This document shows, one piece after another, positions 25,294 through 34,103 of a stretch of 64,000 nt of DNA. Made by a program: the position numbers and the translations under genes. The DNA lies in NCBI RefSeq assembly GCF_001908235.1, contig NZ_LGHK01000013.1:1-64000 (forward strand). Reading direction: 5' to 3'. The notes beneath the pieces were generated by a model. The model had not been told where the DNA came from. It did no database searches and worked only from the letters and a program-made list of their open reading frames with translations. This DNA comes from Bradyrhizobium sp. NAS96.2. Lineage in GTDB: Bacteria; Pseudomonadota; Alphaproteobacteria; Rhizobiales; Xanthobacteraceae. Position 1 is the stretch's first letter. The number at the start of each line of letters is the position of its first letter.

Positions 25294-27026
25294 GTGGAGA
25301 CAAGATATTTCCGCGCAATCTCACCGCGCGAGCGGCCCTGGCGGCCAGTAAGGTGATCGGCAATCCGGTCACAACCATGATGGAGTCCGGTGTCGCCAAC
25401 TGTTTTCCCGGACTCGAGTTCGACGTGCGTATTCTGGACTGTCGGTTTTTCCCCGGGCTTGTGTTCCAGTTCATTGTGCCGCCGAAATACCCGGCGCCCG
25501 ATGCCATTCCGAACCAGCATGGCGCGCGGCTGCTCTATACCGACTATCTGCTCGATCCGATGCTGCCGGAAACGAGCCGCGAGCCGTGGGTGCAGAACCT
25601 GCTCGACCAGTATGGCGGACCGCTCGCCACGACCTTCATGTCGGGCCGCTGGTATCTCGACTGGATCGAGCAGAACGGCAGACGCCTGCCGATGCGCGAT
25701 ACCCAGGGCAACTATCTCGACGGCTACACGGTCTGGCGGCTGGTGCGCGGGCTCGAGGCAGGTCGTGTCGAGATCGGAATCGAGCGGCGCGATCCGCCGG
25801 CGCCCGGGCCGGCGCAGGTCGTCGTGCTGAGCGGCTACCGCCGGCAATATGTCAACGCCGCTGGCCTGTTCGACGAGGCGTTCCGGCCCGGCGAGTTCAC
25901 CCAGTCGATGTGCAATCCATGGACTCACGATTTTCGCGATTGCGCCTGCCACTACTGGGCCTCCAACCATCCCGACGTGGTCACCGGCGGTCCCTTGATG
26001 AGCGACAATCCCTCGGATGCCCGCGATCCGGCCGCTGCGCAGCGCCTCGACTGGCTGCGCCGTCGCGACGGATCGTCGGAAGTCTCGGCTTCCGCAACGA
26101 TTGCCGAAAATCGCGTGTACCAGATCGATCATTACGAGATCAATCAGAGTTGGGAGAAGTTGCCATTCGTTCTGGAGGGACATGAAATCGACCGCCCGTA
26201 TCGGCCGCCGCTTCCGAAATGGGGCGAGCCTCATCAGGATGCGGCCTGGCTGATCAGGGAACTGGAGAACGAACTCGCGGGAATGGAGATGGCGCTTGTC
26301 ATCGAATATCTCTACGCCCTGTTCTCGCTGCGGCATCCGGACGAGGCCACCGATCCGGCCTGGCCGTCGCTGGCCGACGATTTGCGCGCGGTCCGTCAAT
26401 CCATCCTGATGGTCGCGGTCGGCGAGATGACGCATCTGCGCTGGGTCAACCAGATGCTGTGGCTGCTCGATCGCGACGGCATCAATCCGGGCTGGCACTA
26501 CACCCCGGTCGTGAGCTGGTCGAACCGGATCCGGATCGCCGACCGGGCGACAAGGCTGGCCCCGCTTACGCCGGATGTGCTCAAGGACTTCGTTCAGCTC
26601 GAACGTCCGAGCGGCTATCTGACCGGCGTCTACGAGAAATGCGTTGCTACGCTCAAGGACGAAAAATATCCGCGCGCGGTCTTCGAGATCGCGTTGCGCA
26701 TCGACGGCGAAGGCGGCGAGCACTACAGGAATTTCTGCAACGTGCAGCGCATCCTGAGCAAATATCCGCGGGACGCGCACGGCGAATACCCTTACCTGCG
26801 TTCCGTGACGCCTCAGAGCACGCCGGAAACGCGCGGCGCGCTCGCCGAGTTCGACGCCATCCGCCGGTACCTTGCCAGCGCTTACAACGCGGAAGCGCGT
26901 GGCGACATGCCGAGCGCCGACAAGGGCATCACCGACGCCCGTGCGGCGATGGTGCGGCTGCAGGCGAGCGCCGAGCAACTCGCGCAGCAAGGCCTCGGAA
27001 TCCCGTTCCTCGATCCGAGGAGCTGA
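25290..27026 (+). CDS. LodA-like C-terminal domain fused to VioB-type ferritin-like domain
   Basis: 578 residues in two parts. Residues 1-300 carry ANCFPGLEFDVR (36-47), FRPGEFTQSM (198-207) and PWTHDFRDCACHYWASNHP (210-228), which recall the C-terminal blocks of LodA/GoxA oxidases. In those a Cys and a Trp become cysteine tryptophylquinone; here Cys218, Cys220 and Trp223 are near one another. Residues 320-500 are a ferritin-like four-helix domain as in VioB/RebD: ENELAGMEMALVIEYLY, VAVGEMTHLRWVNQML and DGEGGEHYRNF supply Glu and His metal ligands. The start overlaps the previous stop, and the next gene follows after 4 bp. It is a candidate target of the downstream maturase. Confidence 0.65.
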   Translation: MSGDKIFPRNLTARAALAASKVIGNPVTTMMESGVANCFPGLEFDVRILDCRFFPGLVFQFIVPPKYPAPDAIPNQHGARLLYTDYLLDPMLPETSREPWVQNLLDQYGGPLATTFMSGRWYLDWIEQNGRRLPMRDTQGNYLDGYTVWRLVRGLEAGRVEIGIERRDPPAPGPAQVVVLSGYRRQYVNAAGLFDEAFRPGEFTQSMCNPWTHDFRDCACHYWASNHPDVVTGGPLMSDNPSDARDPAAAQRLDWLRRRDGSSEVSASATIAENRVYQIDHYEINQSWEKLPFVLEGHEIDRPYRPPLPKWGEPHQDAAWLIRELENELAGMEMALVIEYLYALFSLRHPDEATDPAWPSLADDLRAVRQSILMVAVGEMTHLRWVNQMLWLLDRDGINPGWHYTPVVSWSNRIRIADRATRLAPLTPDVLKDFVQLERPSGYLTGVYEKCVATLKDEKYPRAVFEIALRIDGEGGEHYRNFCNVQRILSKYPRDAHGEYPYLRSVTPQSTPETRGALAEFDAIRRYLASAYNAEARGDMPSADKGITDARAAMVRLQASAEQLAQQGLGIPFLDPRS

Positions 27027-27030
27027 CGCC

Positions 27031-28338
27031 GTGTCTGCCTCGGTTCAGCGCTTCGAGACCGCCTCGGGTGCCCATCTGCTGGTCGTGGACGGCAGCCGCA
27101 TTTACGACCTGCCGCCCGGGCTCGACGCGGAGCTCAGGAGCGCGATGATCGCCGGCGACACGGCGATCGACGCATTGCTTGCGCGCTACGGACTGGGCGG
27201 TCTCGAGCATATCGACGATTCACCGATCAGCGATCCGCCGATGCGCTCCTTGTCGCTGGCGGTGACGCAGACCTGCAACCTCGCGTGCGGCTATTGCTAT
27301 GCGCAAGGCGGCAGCTTCGGCGCACCGTCGAAACGCATGGAATGGCCGGTCGCGCGCGATGCCGTGTTGCAGCTGCTCGATCAGGCCGCGCCGGGCGACA
27401 GGGTCAACATCGCCTTCCTCGGCGGCGAGCCGCTGATCAACCGGCCGCTGATCGCGCGGACCACTCGGTTTGCCGCTACGGAGGCTGAGCGGCGCGGTGT
27501 CGGCGTCGGCTTCTCGATCACCACCAACGGCACGCTGCTTGGCATCGAGGATCGTGACCTGTTCGACGAGCATGCGTTTTCGGTGACGGTCAGCCTTGAC
27601 GGGATCGGCGAAGCGCATGACCGCCAGCGGCCGTTCCGCGATGGCCGCGGCAGTTTTGAGCGTATCCTCGCGCGGATCACACCGCTTCTGGAGAAGCCAG
27701 GCCGGATGCAGATGTCGGCACGCGTCACGGTGACACCGCTCAATCTCGAGCTGCGCCGCACCCTGGACGAGTTGATCGGATTGGGATTCGGCATGGTTGG
27801 CTTCTCGCCCATGCTGAGCTCGCCTTCGTCGAAGCTGGAAATGCAGCGGGGCGATCTCAAAACCTTGCTTGATGAATTGGTTGACTGTGGGAGGCAGTGC
27901 GAGAGCCGGATTTCCGCCGGCGGGCATTATCCGTTCGCCAATCTCATCGACGCGCTGCGCGAGCTGCATCGCGGGACTCACCGGCCCTATCCGTGCGGTG
28001 CCGGCGCGGGCTATATGGGTGTTTCGGCCGAAGGCGGTTTGTTCGCCTGTCATCGCTTTGTCGAGGATGACGCAGGCCGCATGGGCACGATCACCGACGG
28101 AGTCGACCACGGCCGGCGGAATGCCTGGCTCGCCGACCGCCACGTGCACCGGCAGGATCCTTGTCGCTTCTGCTGGGCCAGGTATCTCTGCGGCGGCGGA
28201 TGTCACCACGAGGTGATCTATCGTGGCCGCCCAGCTTGCGACCTGATCCGTGGATGGCTCACCTTCTGCCTGCAGGCCTATGTCCGCATCTCTGACCGCC
28301 GACCGGACTTCTTCGCACAGATGGGAAGCGCACGCTGA
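27031..28338 (+). CDS. radical SAM/SPASM maturase (QhpD/PeaB-like)
   Basis: The 435-residue protein has the radical SAM cluster TCNLACGYCYA (Cys82, 86, 89), GGEPL at 131-135, and a SPASM domain with Cys322, 340, 378, 381, 387, 391, 403 and 413 for two auxiliary Fe-S clusters. This is the layout of peptide-modifying maturases, such as QhpD, which forms thioether cross-links in quinohemoprotein amine dehydrogenase. The GTG at 27031 follows GAGGAGC, 4 bp after the previous stop. Residues 1-70 look like a RiPP-recognition-type domain. It most plausibly modifies a protein in this operon. Confidence 0.82.
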   Translation: MSASVQRFETASGAHLLVVDGSRIYDLPPGLDAELRSAMIAGDTAIDALLARYGLGGLEHIDDSPISDPPMRSLSLAVTQTCNLACGYCYAQGGSFGAPSKRMEWPVARDAVLQLLDQAAPGDRVNIAFLGGEPLINRPLIARTTRFAATEAERRGVGVGFSITTNGTLLGIEDRDLFDEHAFSVTVSLDGIGEAHDRQRPFRDGRGSFERILARITPLLEKPGRMQMSARVTVTPLNLELRRTLDELIGLGFGMVGFSPMLSSPSSKLEMQRGDLKTLLDELVDCGRQCESRISAGGHYPFANLIDALRELHRGTHRPYPCGAGAGYMGVSAEGGLFACHRFVEDDAGRMGTITDGVDHGRRNAWLADRHVHRQDPCRFCWARYLCGGGCHHEVIYRGRPACDLIRGWLTFCLQAYVRISDRRPDFFAQMGSAR

Positions 28339-29783
28339 ATCGCCTGAGCACAGACATTGCCGTCATTGGCGGCGGACCGGCCGGCGCGATCTCTGCGCGG
28401 CAGCTCCGCCGGATGGGCTTTCATACCTGTCTGATTGAAGCCCGCGGACCGCTGCGTCCGGTCGTCGGCGAAGCGTTGCCGGTGACGACGCTGCGTCTTC
28501 TGCACCAGCTTGGCTTCGGCTCCGCTGTAGCCGAGCGGGACGCGCTGCGCTGCGACGAGATCGTGCAGAGATGGGGTGATGGCGACGCGACGGCACGGTC
28601 GACCAGCGTGGTCATGGTCGACCGCGGCCGGTTCGATCCGGCGCTCGTCGACATTGCGGCTGAGACAGGCGTCGATGTCATGTGTCCGGCGCGGTTGCGT
28701 CGGCGAGACGAAACACCCGAGGGCTGGGATCTCGAGGTCGAAACCGGTGCGGGCATTGTGCGGGTCGCGGCCCGATTCCTCGTCGACGCACGAGGGCGCC
28801 GCGCGGCCGGCAGTCGGCCGCTTGGTGCCACGACGGTCGCGCTGTGCGCGCGTTGGCGCGGCGTCGCGTTAGCGGAGCAGCCTCAAATGCGCATCGAAGC
28901 GGCCGACGACGCCTGGCTCTGGGGCGCGCCGCTCGCCGACGGCTCGTTGGTCGTCCAGGTTTTCCAGCGGACGGCCGATTGCACTGGCTTGAGTCCCGCG
29001 TCGCGCGAGGCGCGCTACCGCGCGATCTTGCGCGGCGCGAAGCTGTTTTCGGGATGCGATGCGGGAGTCTTGGTCGATCCGGTTCGCGCGCGCGATGCGA
29101 GTTGCCGGGTGGGGATCGAGCCCGTGACGCGAAACATGATCAGGATCGGAGATCGGTGTTTGGCAATGGATCCGTTGTCGTCGCAGGGCGTGCAGAGCGC
29201 GGTTCGCTCGGCCCTGCAGGGCAGTGTGGTGGCCAATACGATCTTGTCCGGCGGCGATCGCGAGGCCGCCGTCGAATTCTATCGCCATGCGACGCACGCG
29301 ATTGCAACGCGGCATCGCGAGACATCGGCCGCTTTCTACGCCGAGACGGGGAGCGGGGCTTCGCCGTTCTGGCACGAGCGAGTCGGCGCGCGCCGGACAT
29401 CGGCCGGCATTGAGCCCGGCCGCCGAACCTTGCCGTCGCGCGTGCGGCTATCCCCCGACGCGCATCTGGTCGATCATCCCGCGATCGAGGGGGACGTCGT
29501 GCGGCGGCGCTCGGCGCTGATCCATCCCCGGTTGGGTGAACCCACCGCCTTCGCGGAAGGCATCGCCCTGTCCGGCGCGATCACGTCGATCGAGCATGTG
29601 TATCGCGTCCCAGACATTCTGGCGCGGTGGGGTTCGATGATGCCCGAGGCGACCGCACGTGCGCTGCTCAACTGGCTAGTCCGTCACGATGTACTGATTG
29701 ACGACGACAGCTCATCTACCGGTCCAGTGATGCCAACAGTTCGTCCGCCATCCGCAAGTCGGGCGTCGTGGCGCCCTGATTGA
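28335..29783 (+). CDS. FAD-dependent monooxygenase (LodB/QhpG-like), CTG start
   Basis: The 482-residue flavoprotein of the tryptophan-halogenase/geranylgeranyl-reductase type starts with the FAD-binding stretch DIAVIGGGPAGAISARQL and has VDARGRRA and GDRCLAMDPLSSQGVQSA near 270-290. LodB and QhpG, which install the quinone oxygens in LodA and QhpC, are of this class (family knowledge). The frame is closed by TGA at 28293, and between there and the Gly motif there is no ATG, GTG or TTG. The only likely starts are CTG at 28335, overlapping the previous TGA as CTGA, or ACG at 28332. The last 68 bp overlap the convergent cyclase gene. Confidence 0.75.
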   Translation: MNRLSTDIAVIGGGPAGAISARQLRRMGFHTCLIEARGPLRPVVGEALPVTTLRLLHQLGFGSAVAERDALRCDEIVQRWGDGDATARSTSVVMVDRGRFDPALVDIAAETGVDVMCPARLRRRDETPEGWDLEVETGAGIVRVAARFLVDARGRRAAGSRPLGATTVALCARWRGVALAEQPQMRIEAADDAWLWGAPLADGSLVVQVFQRTADCTGLSPASREARYRAILRGAKLFSGCDAGVLVDPVRARDASCRVGIEPVTRNMIRIGDRCLAMDPLSSQGVQSAVRSALQGSVVANTILSGGDREAAVEFYRHATHAIATRHRETSAAFYAETGSGASPFWHERVGARRTSAGIEPGRRTLPSRVRLSPDAHLVDHPAIEGDVVRRRSALIHPRLGEPTAFAEGIALSGAITSIEHVYRVPDILARWGSMMPEATARALLNWLVRHDVLIDDDSSSTGPVMPTVRPPSASRASWRPD

Positions 29784-32700
29784 ACGCCGCGCGGACGGCA
29801 GCGACGATGTCACGCGCCTCCGCTTTGCGTCCGGTTGCCGCTAGCAGATCGGCAAGGCTGACAGCGGCGCGCAGCTCCCAGCCGCGCGCGCTCTGCTGGC
29901 GAGCCTCGGCGAGCGCGGCGCGGAGCAGCGCTTCGGCCTCTGCCACGTTGCTGTCGCGCAGCAGCGTGGCCTGAAAGCGCAACAGCTCCGGCGCGAGCAG
30001 CCGTTCACCCGTCGATAGGGCGACCTCTCTCGCCTTGACGATCGTCTCGATCGCTTCGGCGAGGTTGCCGCACATGGCCAGCGCCTCGGCCGTCATCAGC
30101 AGATAGAGTGGATAATAATTGGTGCCGTGGCGGGTCTGCAGCACGGCCTGCATAGTGTCCAGCACCTCGGGGTCCCTGTCCCCGTGCACCGTCCGGCAGA
30201 AGGCCAGGTGGAATTGCGCCATCTGGGTCGGAAGTCCGAACGAATTCCGGATGCCGACGTCGTAGGTCTGCTTCGCGATCTTGGCCACAGCATCCCAGTC
30301 GCGCGCGAACGCGCTGCGAATAATCCGGAACATCTCGGTCTGCGCCAAGCTGTAGCGGTGATTGAGGCGCGTGCCGTGTGCGATGCCCCAACCTTCCTGC
30401 GCAATCGCTGCATCGGGCAGACCCAGTACCCACAGGGTCATGGCGAGGAAGCTCGAAATCGTTTGCCCGTGGTCTGTCCCATAAACGAAGGCCAGCGGGC
30501 CGTCCGTCTCGGCGTCGTACAAGCTCATGGCGCGTTCGAGATGGACGCGGGCCTTGATTGGTTCGCCGGTGTGCAACGCGAGCATTCCGACCGCGCGATG
30601 GCCGAGCACCAGGGAAAACCGGTCACCGCTCGTTTCGGCCATCGCGAGCAACTCGCGGGCGATCTCACCGGTGGCCTCGTTGCGGGCGCCGACCAGATGA
30701 TACCCGAACAACCCGGCGAGGGCCTGGATCAGCGCCTGCCTGTCGCCGGTGCGCCGGCTCAACTCGCGGGCGCGCTCGAACGATTGTCCCGCGCCTTCGC
30801 CGTGGGGTCCCTGGATCGCCCGCATCACGGCGCCATGCTTGAGCACGATCGGCAGTTCGAGGGCATCCCGCGCCGCATCCTCGGGTAGGCCTTCGATCAG
30901 ATGCAACGCGCGGCCCAGATGTGCGCTGGCCTCCGTGGAGGCCGAACGCTCGATGGCGCGATCGGCCGCACGCTCCCAGTGGCTGATCGCTATCCGCGCC
31001 CTGCCGGCCCGGTCCCAATGCTGGGCCAGGACTTCGGGCTGGTTGTCGTGGATGTCGGGAAACAGTCGCTCAAGCGCATCGGCGATCCGCTCGTGAATCT
31101 CTCGACGGCGCGACCACAACAGCGTCTCATAGGCCGCATCCTGCAACAGCGCGTGCCGGAACACGAAGATGCGATCGGCCTGCTCGGTGCGCATGTGCAG
31201 CAGGTCGGCTCTGACCAATTGGTCGAGTCTGTCGCGCACTTCCTCCTGCGAGGGCTGCCCCAGCACGGCGTGGAGCAGGGTCAACGAGAATTCCCGGCCG
31301 ATGGCGGCCCCGACCTGGGCGATTTCCTTGGCTCCGGGCAGGCGGTCCAATCGCGCGACCAGGGAATCCTGCAGTGTTACCGGGATGGTCGCCGATGTCG
31401 TGCGCTCGTCGAAGCCGGCCTCCGACGCCGTCTTGGTCAGTTCCTCGATGAACAGCGGAATGCCGTCGCCGCGGGCAACGATTCGGTGCAGTAATTCCGC
31501 CGGCATCTGCTGATGAGCCACCAGATGCTGGGCGATCGCCAGCGAGTCCTCTTGGCGCAGTCGCCCGAGATTGATCCGGATGGTGTGAGGGCCGTCCCCT
31601 CGTGGCGGTTCGAACTCCGGGCGCTGGGTCAGGATTAGCATCAGCGGCAGGCCTGCGGCTTGCTCGATCAGCTGGTCGAGCAGTTCGCGGGTGGTCGGGT
31701 CGAACCAATGCAGGTCCTCGCAGGCCAGCACCACGGGGCCTCGTGCGCAGTGCTGCGCGATCCAGTCGGCCTTCGCAGCGAAGGTGGCGCGCTTGCGCTG
31801 TTGGGGATCGGGATCAAGCCGCGGGTCGGCGTCGGCAGGCGGCAGCGACAGAGTGGCCGCGATTGCCGCTGCCGACATGGCCGGCAATGCAGGACCACTT
31901 GCCAGCAGCGCGCCGAGCTTCTCGCGCTTGACTGTCGCATCATCGTCCGGCTTGAAGCCCGCCGCGGCCTGGAAATATTGGATCACCGGCCACAACGGGC
32001 TGTTTTGCAGATACGGCGAGCCATGCCAGCGGATGCGGATAGCGGTCGCGCTCGCGATCCTTTCGTTGAATTCCTGCAAGAGCCGCGATTTCCCGATGCC
32101 GGCCTCGCCCGATAGCACCACCACCTGGCCCTGATGCGCCTCGGTCCGGCGCCACGCGTGCTCGAGCGCCGCGAGTTCGGGAACATGATTGACATAGGGC
32201 GTGAGCCCGGCAGCACGGCGCAGGTCGAACCGGTCGAGATGTTCGCGCCGGCCGATCACCCGCCAGGTATTGACGGCGCGCGGAAAGCCCGCGAGCTCGA
32301 TCGGGTCGAGCGCCGTGCACTCGAACGAATTGCCCACCAGCAGATGGGTCGCCTCTGAGATGATCACCTGATTGGGGCGGGCGACGCTCTGCAGCCGCGC
32401 CGCGAGATTAGCGGTTTCACCGGTGACGTCGTGCGATTGGCGGCCGATCTGCCCGACGACGACCTGGCCGCTCGCGATCCCGACGCGAACCTGAAGCGGC
32501 TTCCCCCTCGACGCCAGCTTTCCCACGGCCTCGACGACCTCCAGCGCCGCATGGACGGCTCGCTCCGGGTCGTCCTCATGGGCCCGTGGATAGCCGAAAT
32601 AGGCCAGTACGCCATCGCCGAGATAGCGCGCTACGAAGCCCTCAAAGCTCTGGATCGCGTCGGTGCAGACGCGTTGATACTGGCCGATCAGATCCGCCAG

Positions 32701-32817
32701 TTCCTCGGGATCGAGCTGGGTGGACAAGGCGGTCGAGCCGACCAAATCGCAAAATACCACTGAAAGGTGCCGCCGCTCGGCGCCACCGAACGACACCCCC
32801 GAAGACGCGTCCTGCAT
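29716..32817 (-). CDS. class III cyclase - AAA ATPase - TPR regulator
   Basis: A 1033-residue multidomain protein. An N-terminal adenylate/guanylate cyclase domain (SVVFCDLVGSTAL, YLGDGVLAYFGYP, VTGETANLAARL) is followed by a large NTPase module with P-loop GEAGIGKS (237-244), Walker B VLACEDLHWFD, and a C-terminal helical-repeat region of TPR type. This family (AfsR/MalT-like ATPase with cyclase) is numerous in Bradyrhizobium; signals and cyclic-nucleotide activity are mostly unproven. I chose the ATG at 32817, with GAAAGAAG upstream; ATGs at 32835 and 32856 are alternatives. Its 3' end overlaps the convergent flavoprotein by 68 bp. Confidence 0.85.
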   Translation of the reverse strand: MQDASSGVSFGGAERRHLSVVFCDLVGSTALSTQLDPEELADLIGQYQRVCTDAIQSFEGFVARYLGDGVLAYFGYPRAHEDDPERAVHAALEVVEAVGKLASRGKPLQVRVGIASGQVVVGQIGRQSHDVTGETANLAARLQSVARPNQVIISEATHLLVGNSFECTALDPIELAGFPRAVNTWRVIGRREHLDRFDLRRAAGLTPYVNHVPELAALEHAWRRTEAHQGQVVVLSGEAGIGKSRLLQEFNERIASATAIRIRWHGSPYLQNSPLWPVIQYFQAAAGFKPDDDATVKREKLGALLASGPALPAMSAAAIAATLSLPPADADPRLDPDPQQRKRATFAAKADWIAQHCARGPVVLACEDLHWFDPTTRELLDQLIEQAAGLPLMLILTQRPEFEPPRGDGPHTIRINLGRLRQEDSLAIAQHLVAHQQMPAELLHRIVARGDGIPLFIEELTKTASEAGFDERTTSATIPVTLQDSLVARLDRLPGAKEIAQVGAAIGREFSLTLLHAVLGQPSQEEVRDRLDQLVRADLLHMRTEQADRIFVFRHALLQDAAYETLLWSRRREIHERIADALERLFPDIHDNQPEVLAQHWDRAGRARIAISHWERAADRAIERSASTEASAHLGRALHLIEGLPEDAARDALELPIVLKHGAVMRAIQGPHGEGAGQSFERARELSRRTGDRQALIQALAGLFGYHLVGARNEATGEIARELLAMAETSGDRFSLVLGHRAVGMLALHTGEPIKARVHLERAMSLYDAETDGPLAFVYGTDHGQTISSFLAMTLWVLGLPDAAIAQEGWGIAHGTRLNHRYSLAQTEMFRIIRSAFARDWDAVAKIAKQTYDVGIRNSFGLPTQMAQFHLAFCRTVHGDRDPEVLDTMQAVLQTRHGTNYYPLYLLMTAEALAMCGNLAEAIETIVKAREVALSTGERLLAPELLRFQATLLRDSNVAEAEALLRAALAEARQQSARGWELRAAVSLADLLAATGRKAEARDIVAAVRAAFNQGATTPDLRMADELLASLDR

Positions 32818-32859
32818 CCCGATGCTTCTTTCCATATAAGGAATATAGCGGAACAAAAC

Positions 32860-33494
32860 CTACCCGAAAGCGACTCGACAGGTGTGTCCTACCGAGGCGC
32901 GCCGTTCTGAGCGTGTCATGGAAGCCGCCGTCGATCCCGACGCGGACAGTTGAGCCCGCGTCCGGGAGGCCAAGCGTGCATTCTTCAATCCCCTGAATCG
33001 GTCGAGTGATAATTATTCAGTAATTTCAATTATATAAACGTTCGTTGTGTTGTTCCGAGTGGCGCACCGTTCGGAATCGGATCACGAATTTTGAATGTTA
33101 GTATGTCTTAAGAGATCTTAGCTTACCGGCATCGAGGCGGTTCTTCGGAAAAATCCAAAGACGGCAAGCACGGGCGGCCTCTCACTGGAGCGATGTGATC
33201 CCCTGAAGATGGGACGATCTTGAGAATGAACTCGCAAGGGCCGGGCATTCGCGTGCGCCTAAGAGCTAATCGTGCTCGCCACGAGCAGCGCTCTTCGCTA
33301 GGAAAGGCCTCTGCTAATTGCGTACAAGCAGAGCGGCAGCTGTTGGCGCGAAGCGGACCAGAGATCACGGCGGGGCTTATTGATGCAGGATCGGGAAGGT
33401 GGCGACACGACCGAGATTGATTACTGCGTATTCACCAGACAGAGGTTGTTCGTAAATACTCAAACGGCCGTTCTAACGATCGGGACCACGCGCC
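32860..33494. other. intergenic region without recognised gene
   Basis: About 630 bp. The part at 33005-33125 is AT-rich (TAATTATTCAGTAATTTCAA and following), unlike the flanks, and probably holds promoters for the divergent cyclase and phosphoesterase genes. A 66-codon frame at 33220-33420 has no family features. Confidence 0.45.
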
Positions 33495-33962
33495 GTGCTT
33501 AGAATCGGAGTCATCTCGGATACACACGGGATACTGCGTCCCGAAGCCGAGCAACGGCTGGCCGGGGTGGCCCATATCATCCATGCCGGTGACATCGGCC
33601 GCCCTGAAATCATCGACAGACTCCGCCGGATTGCGCCTGTTATCGCAATAAGGGGGAACGTCGATAACGGGCCGTGGGCGGAAAATTATCCTGATACAGA
33701 GACGGTCAGGCTTGGCGACCACTCGATCTATATCCTTCATGACATCCACGACCTGCAACTCGACCCGGCGGCGTGTGGGATCAACGTGGTTATTTCTGGC
33801 CATTCGCATCGTCCGCTGATTGAGACAACGGGTGGGGTGCTCTATCTCAATCCTGGAAGTGCTGGGCCACGCCGTTTCAACCTGCCTATCACGCTGGCGA
33901 CGTTGGATTTGACCGCGAGCGGTCCCCGGGGTCTGCTTCATCATTTGATCGGTAGTGGATAA
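33495..33962 (+). CDS. YfcE-type metallophosphoesterase
   Basis: The 155-residue calcineurin-like phosphodiesterase carries the metal motifs ISDTHG (7-12), HAGDIG, IRGNVDNG, and the closing GHSHRP with LNPGSAGPRR. This set defines the MJ0936/YfcE family of Mn-dependent phosphodiesterases active on artificial esters and possibly cyclic nucleotides. The start is GTG at 33495. It is downstream of a class III cyclase gene but divergent from it. A shared role in cyclic-nucleotide turnover is speculative. Confidence 0.88.
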   Translation: MLRIGVISDTHGILRPEAEQRLAGVAHIIHAGDIGRPEIIDRLRRIAPVIAIRGNVDNGPWAENYPDTETVRLGDHSIYILHDIHDLQLDPAACGINVVISGHSHRPLIETTGGVLYLNPGSAGPRRFNLPITLATLDLTASGPRGLLHHLIGSG

Positions 33963-34103
33963 GTGCAGTCAGGCGCGCCGTCGGCACTCGGATCCCAGTT
34001 CCGCGCCAGAATGAATCCACCGCGTTGCCGGATTTGAGCCGCATTGCGACCCAGGTCGCGGCCAAAGGTCGTGCCGGGGCGGGGCGCAACACCGGGGGTT
34101 TTC

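Noticed and set aside
23560..26990. Two long minus-strand frames (23560-25260 and 25224-26990) opposite the LodA-like genes
   Set aside because: They mirror the coupled plus-strand genes, have Arg/His/Asp-rich biased composition and share no motifs with known proteins.
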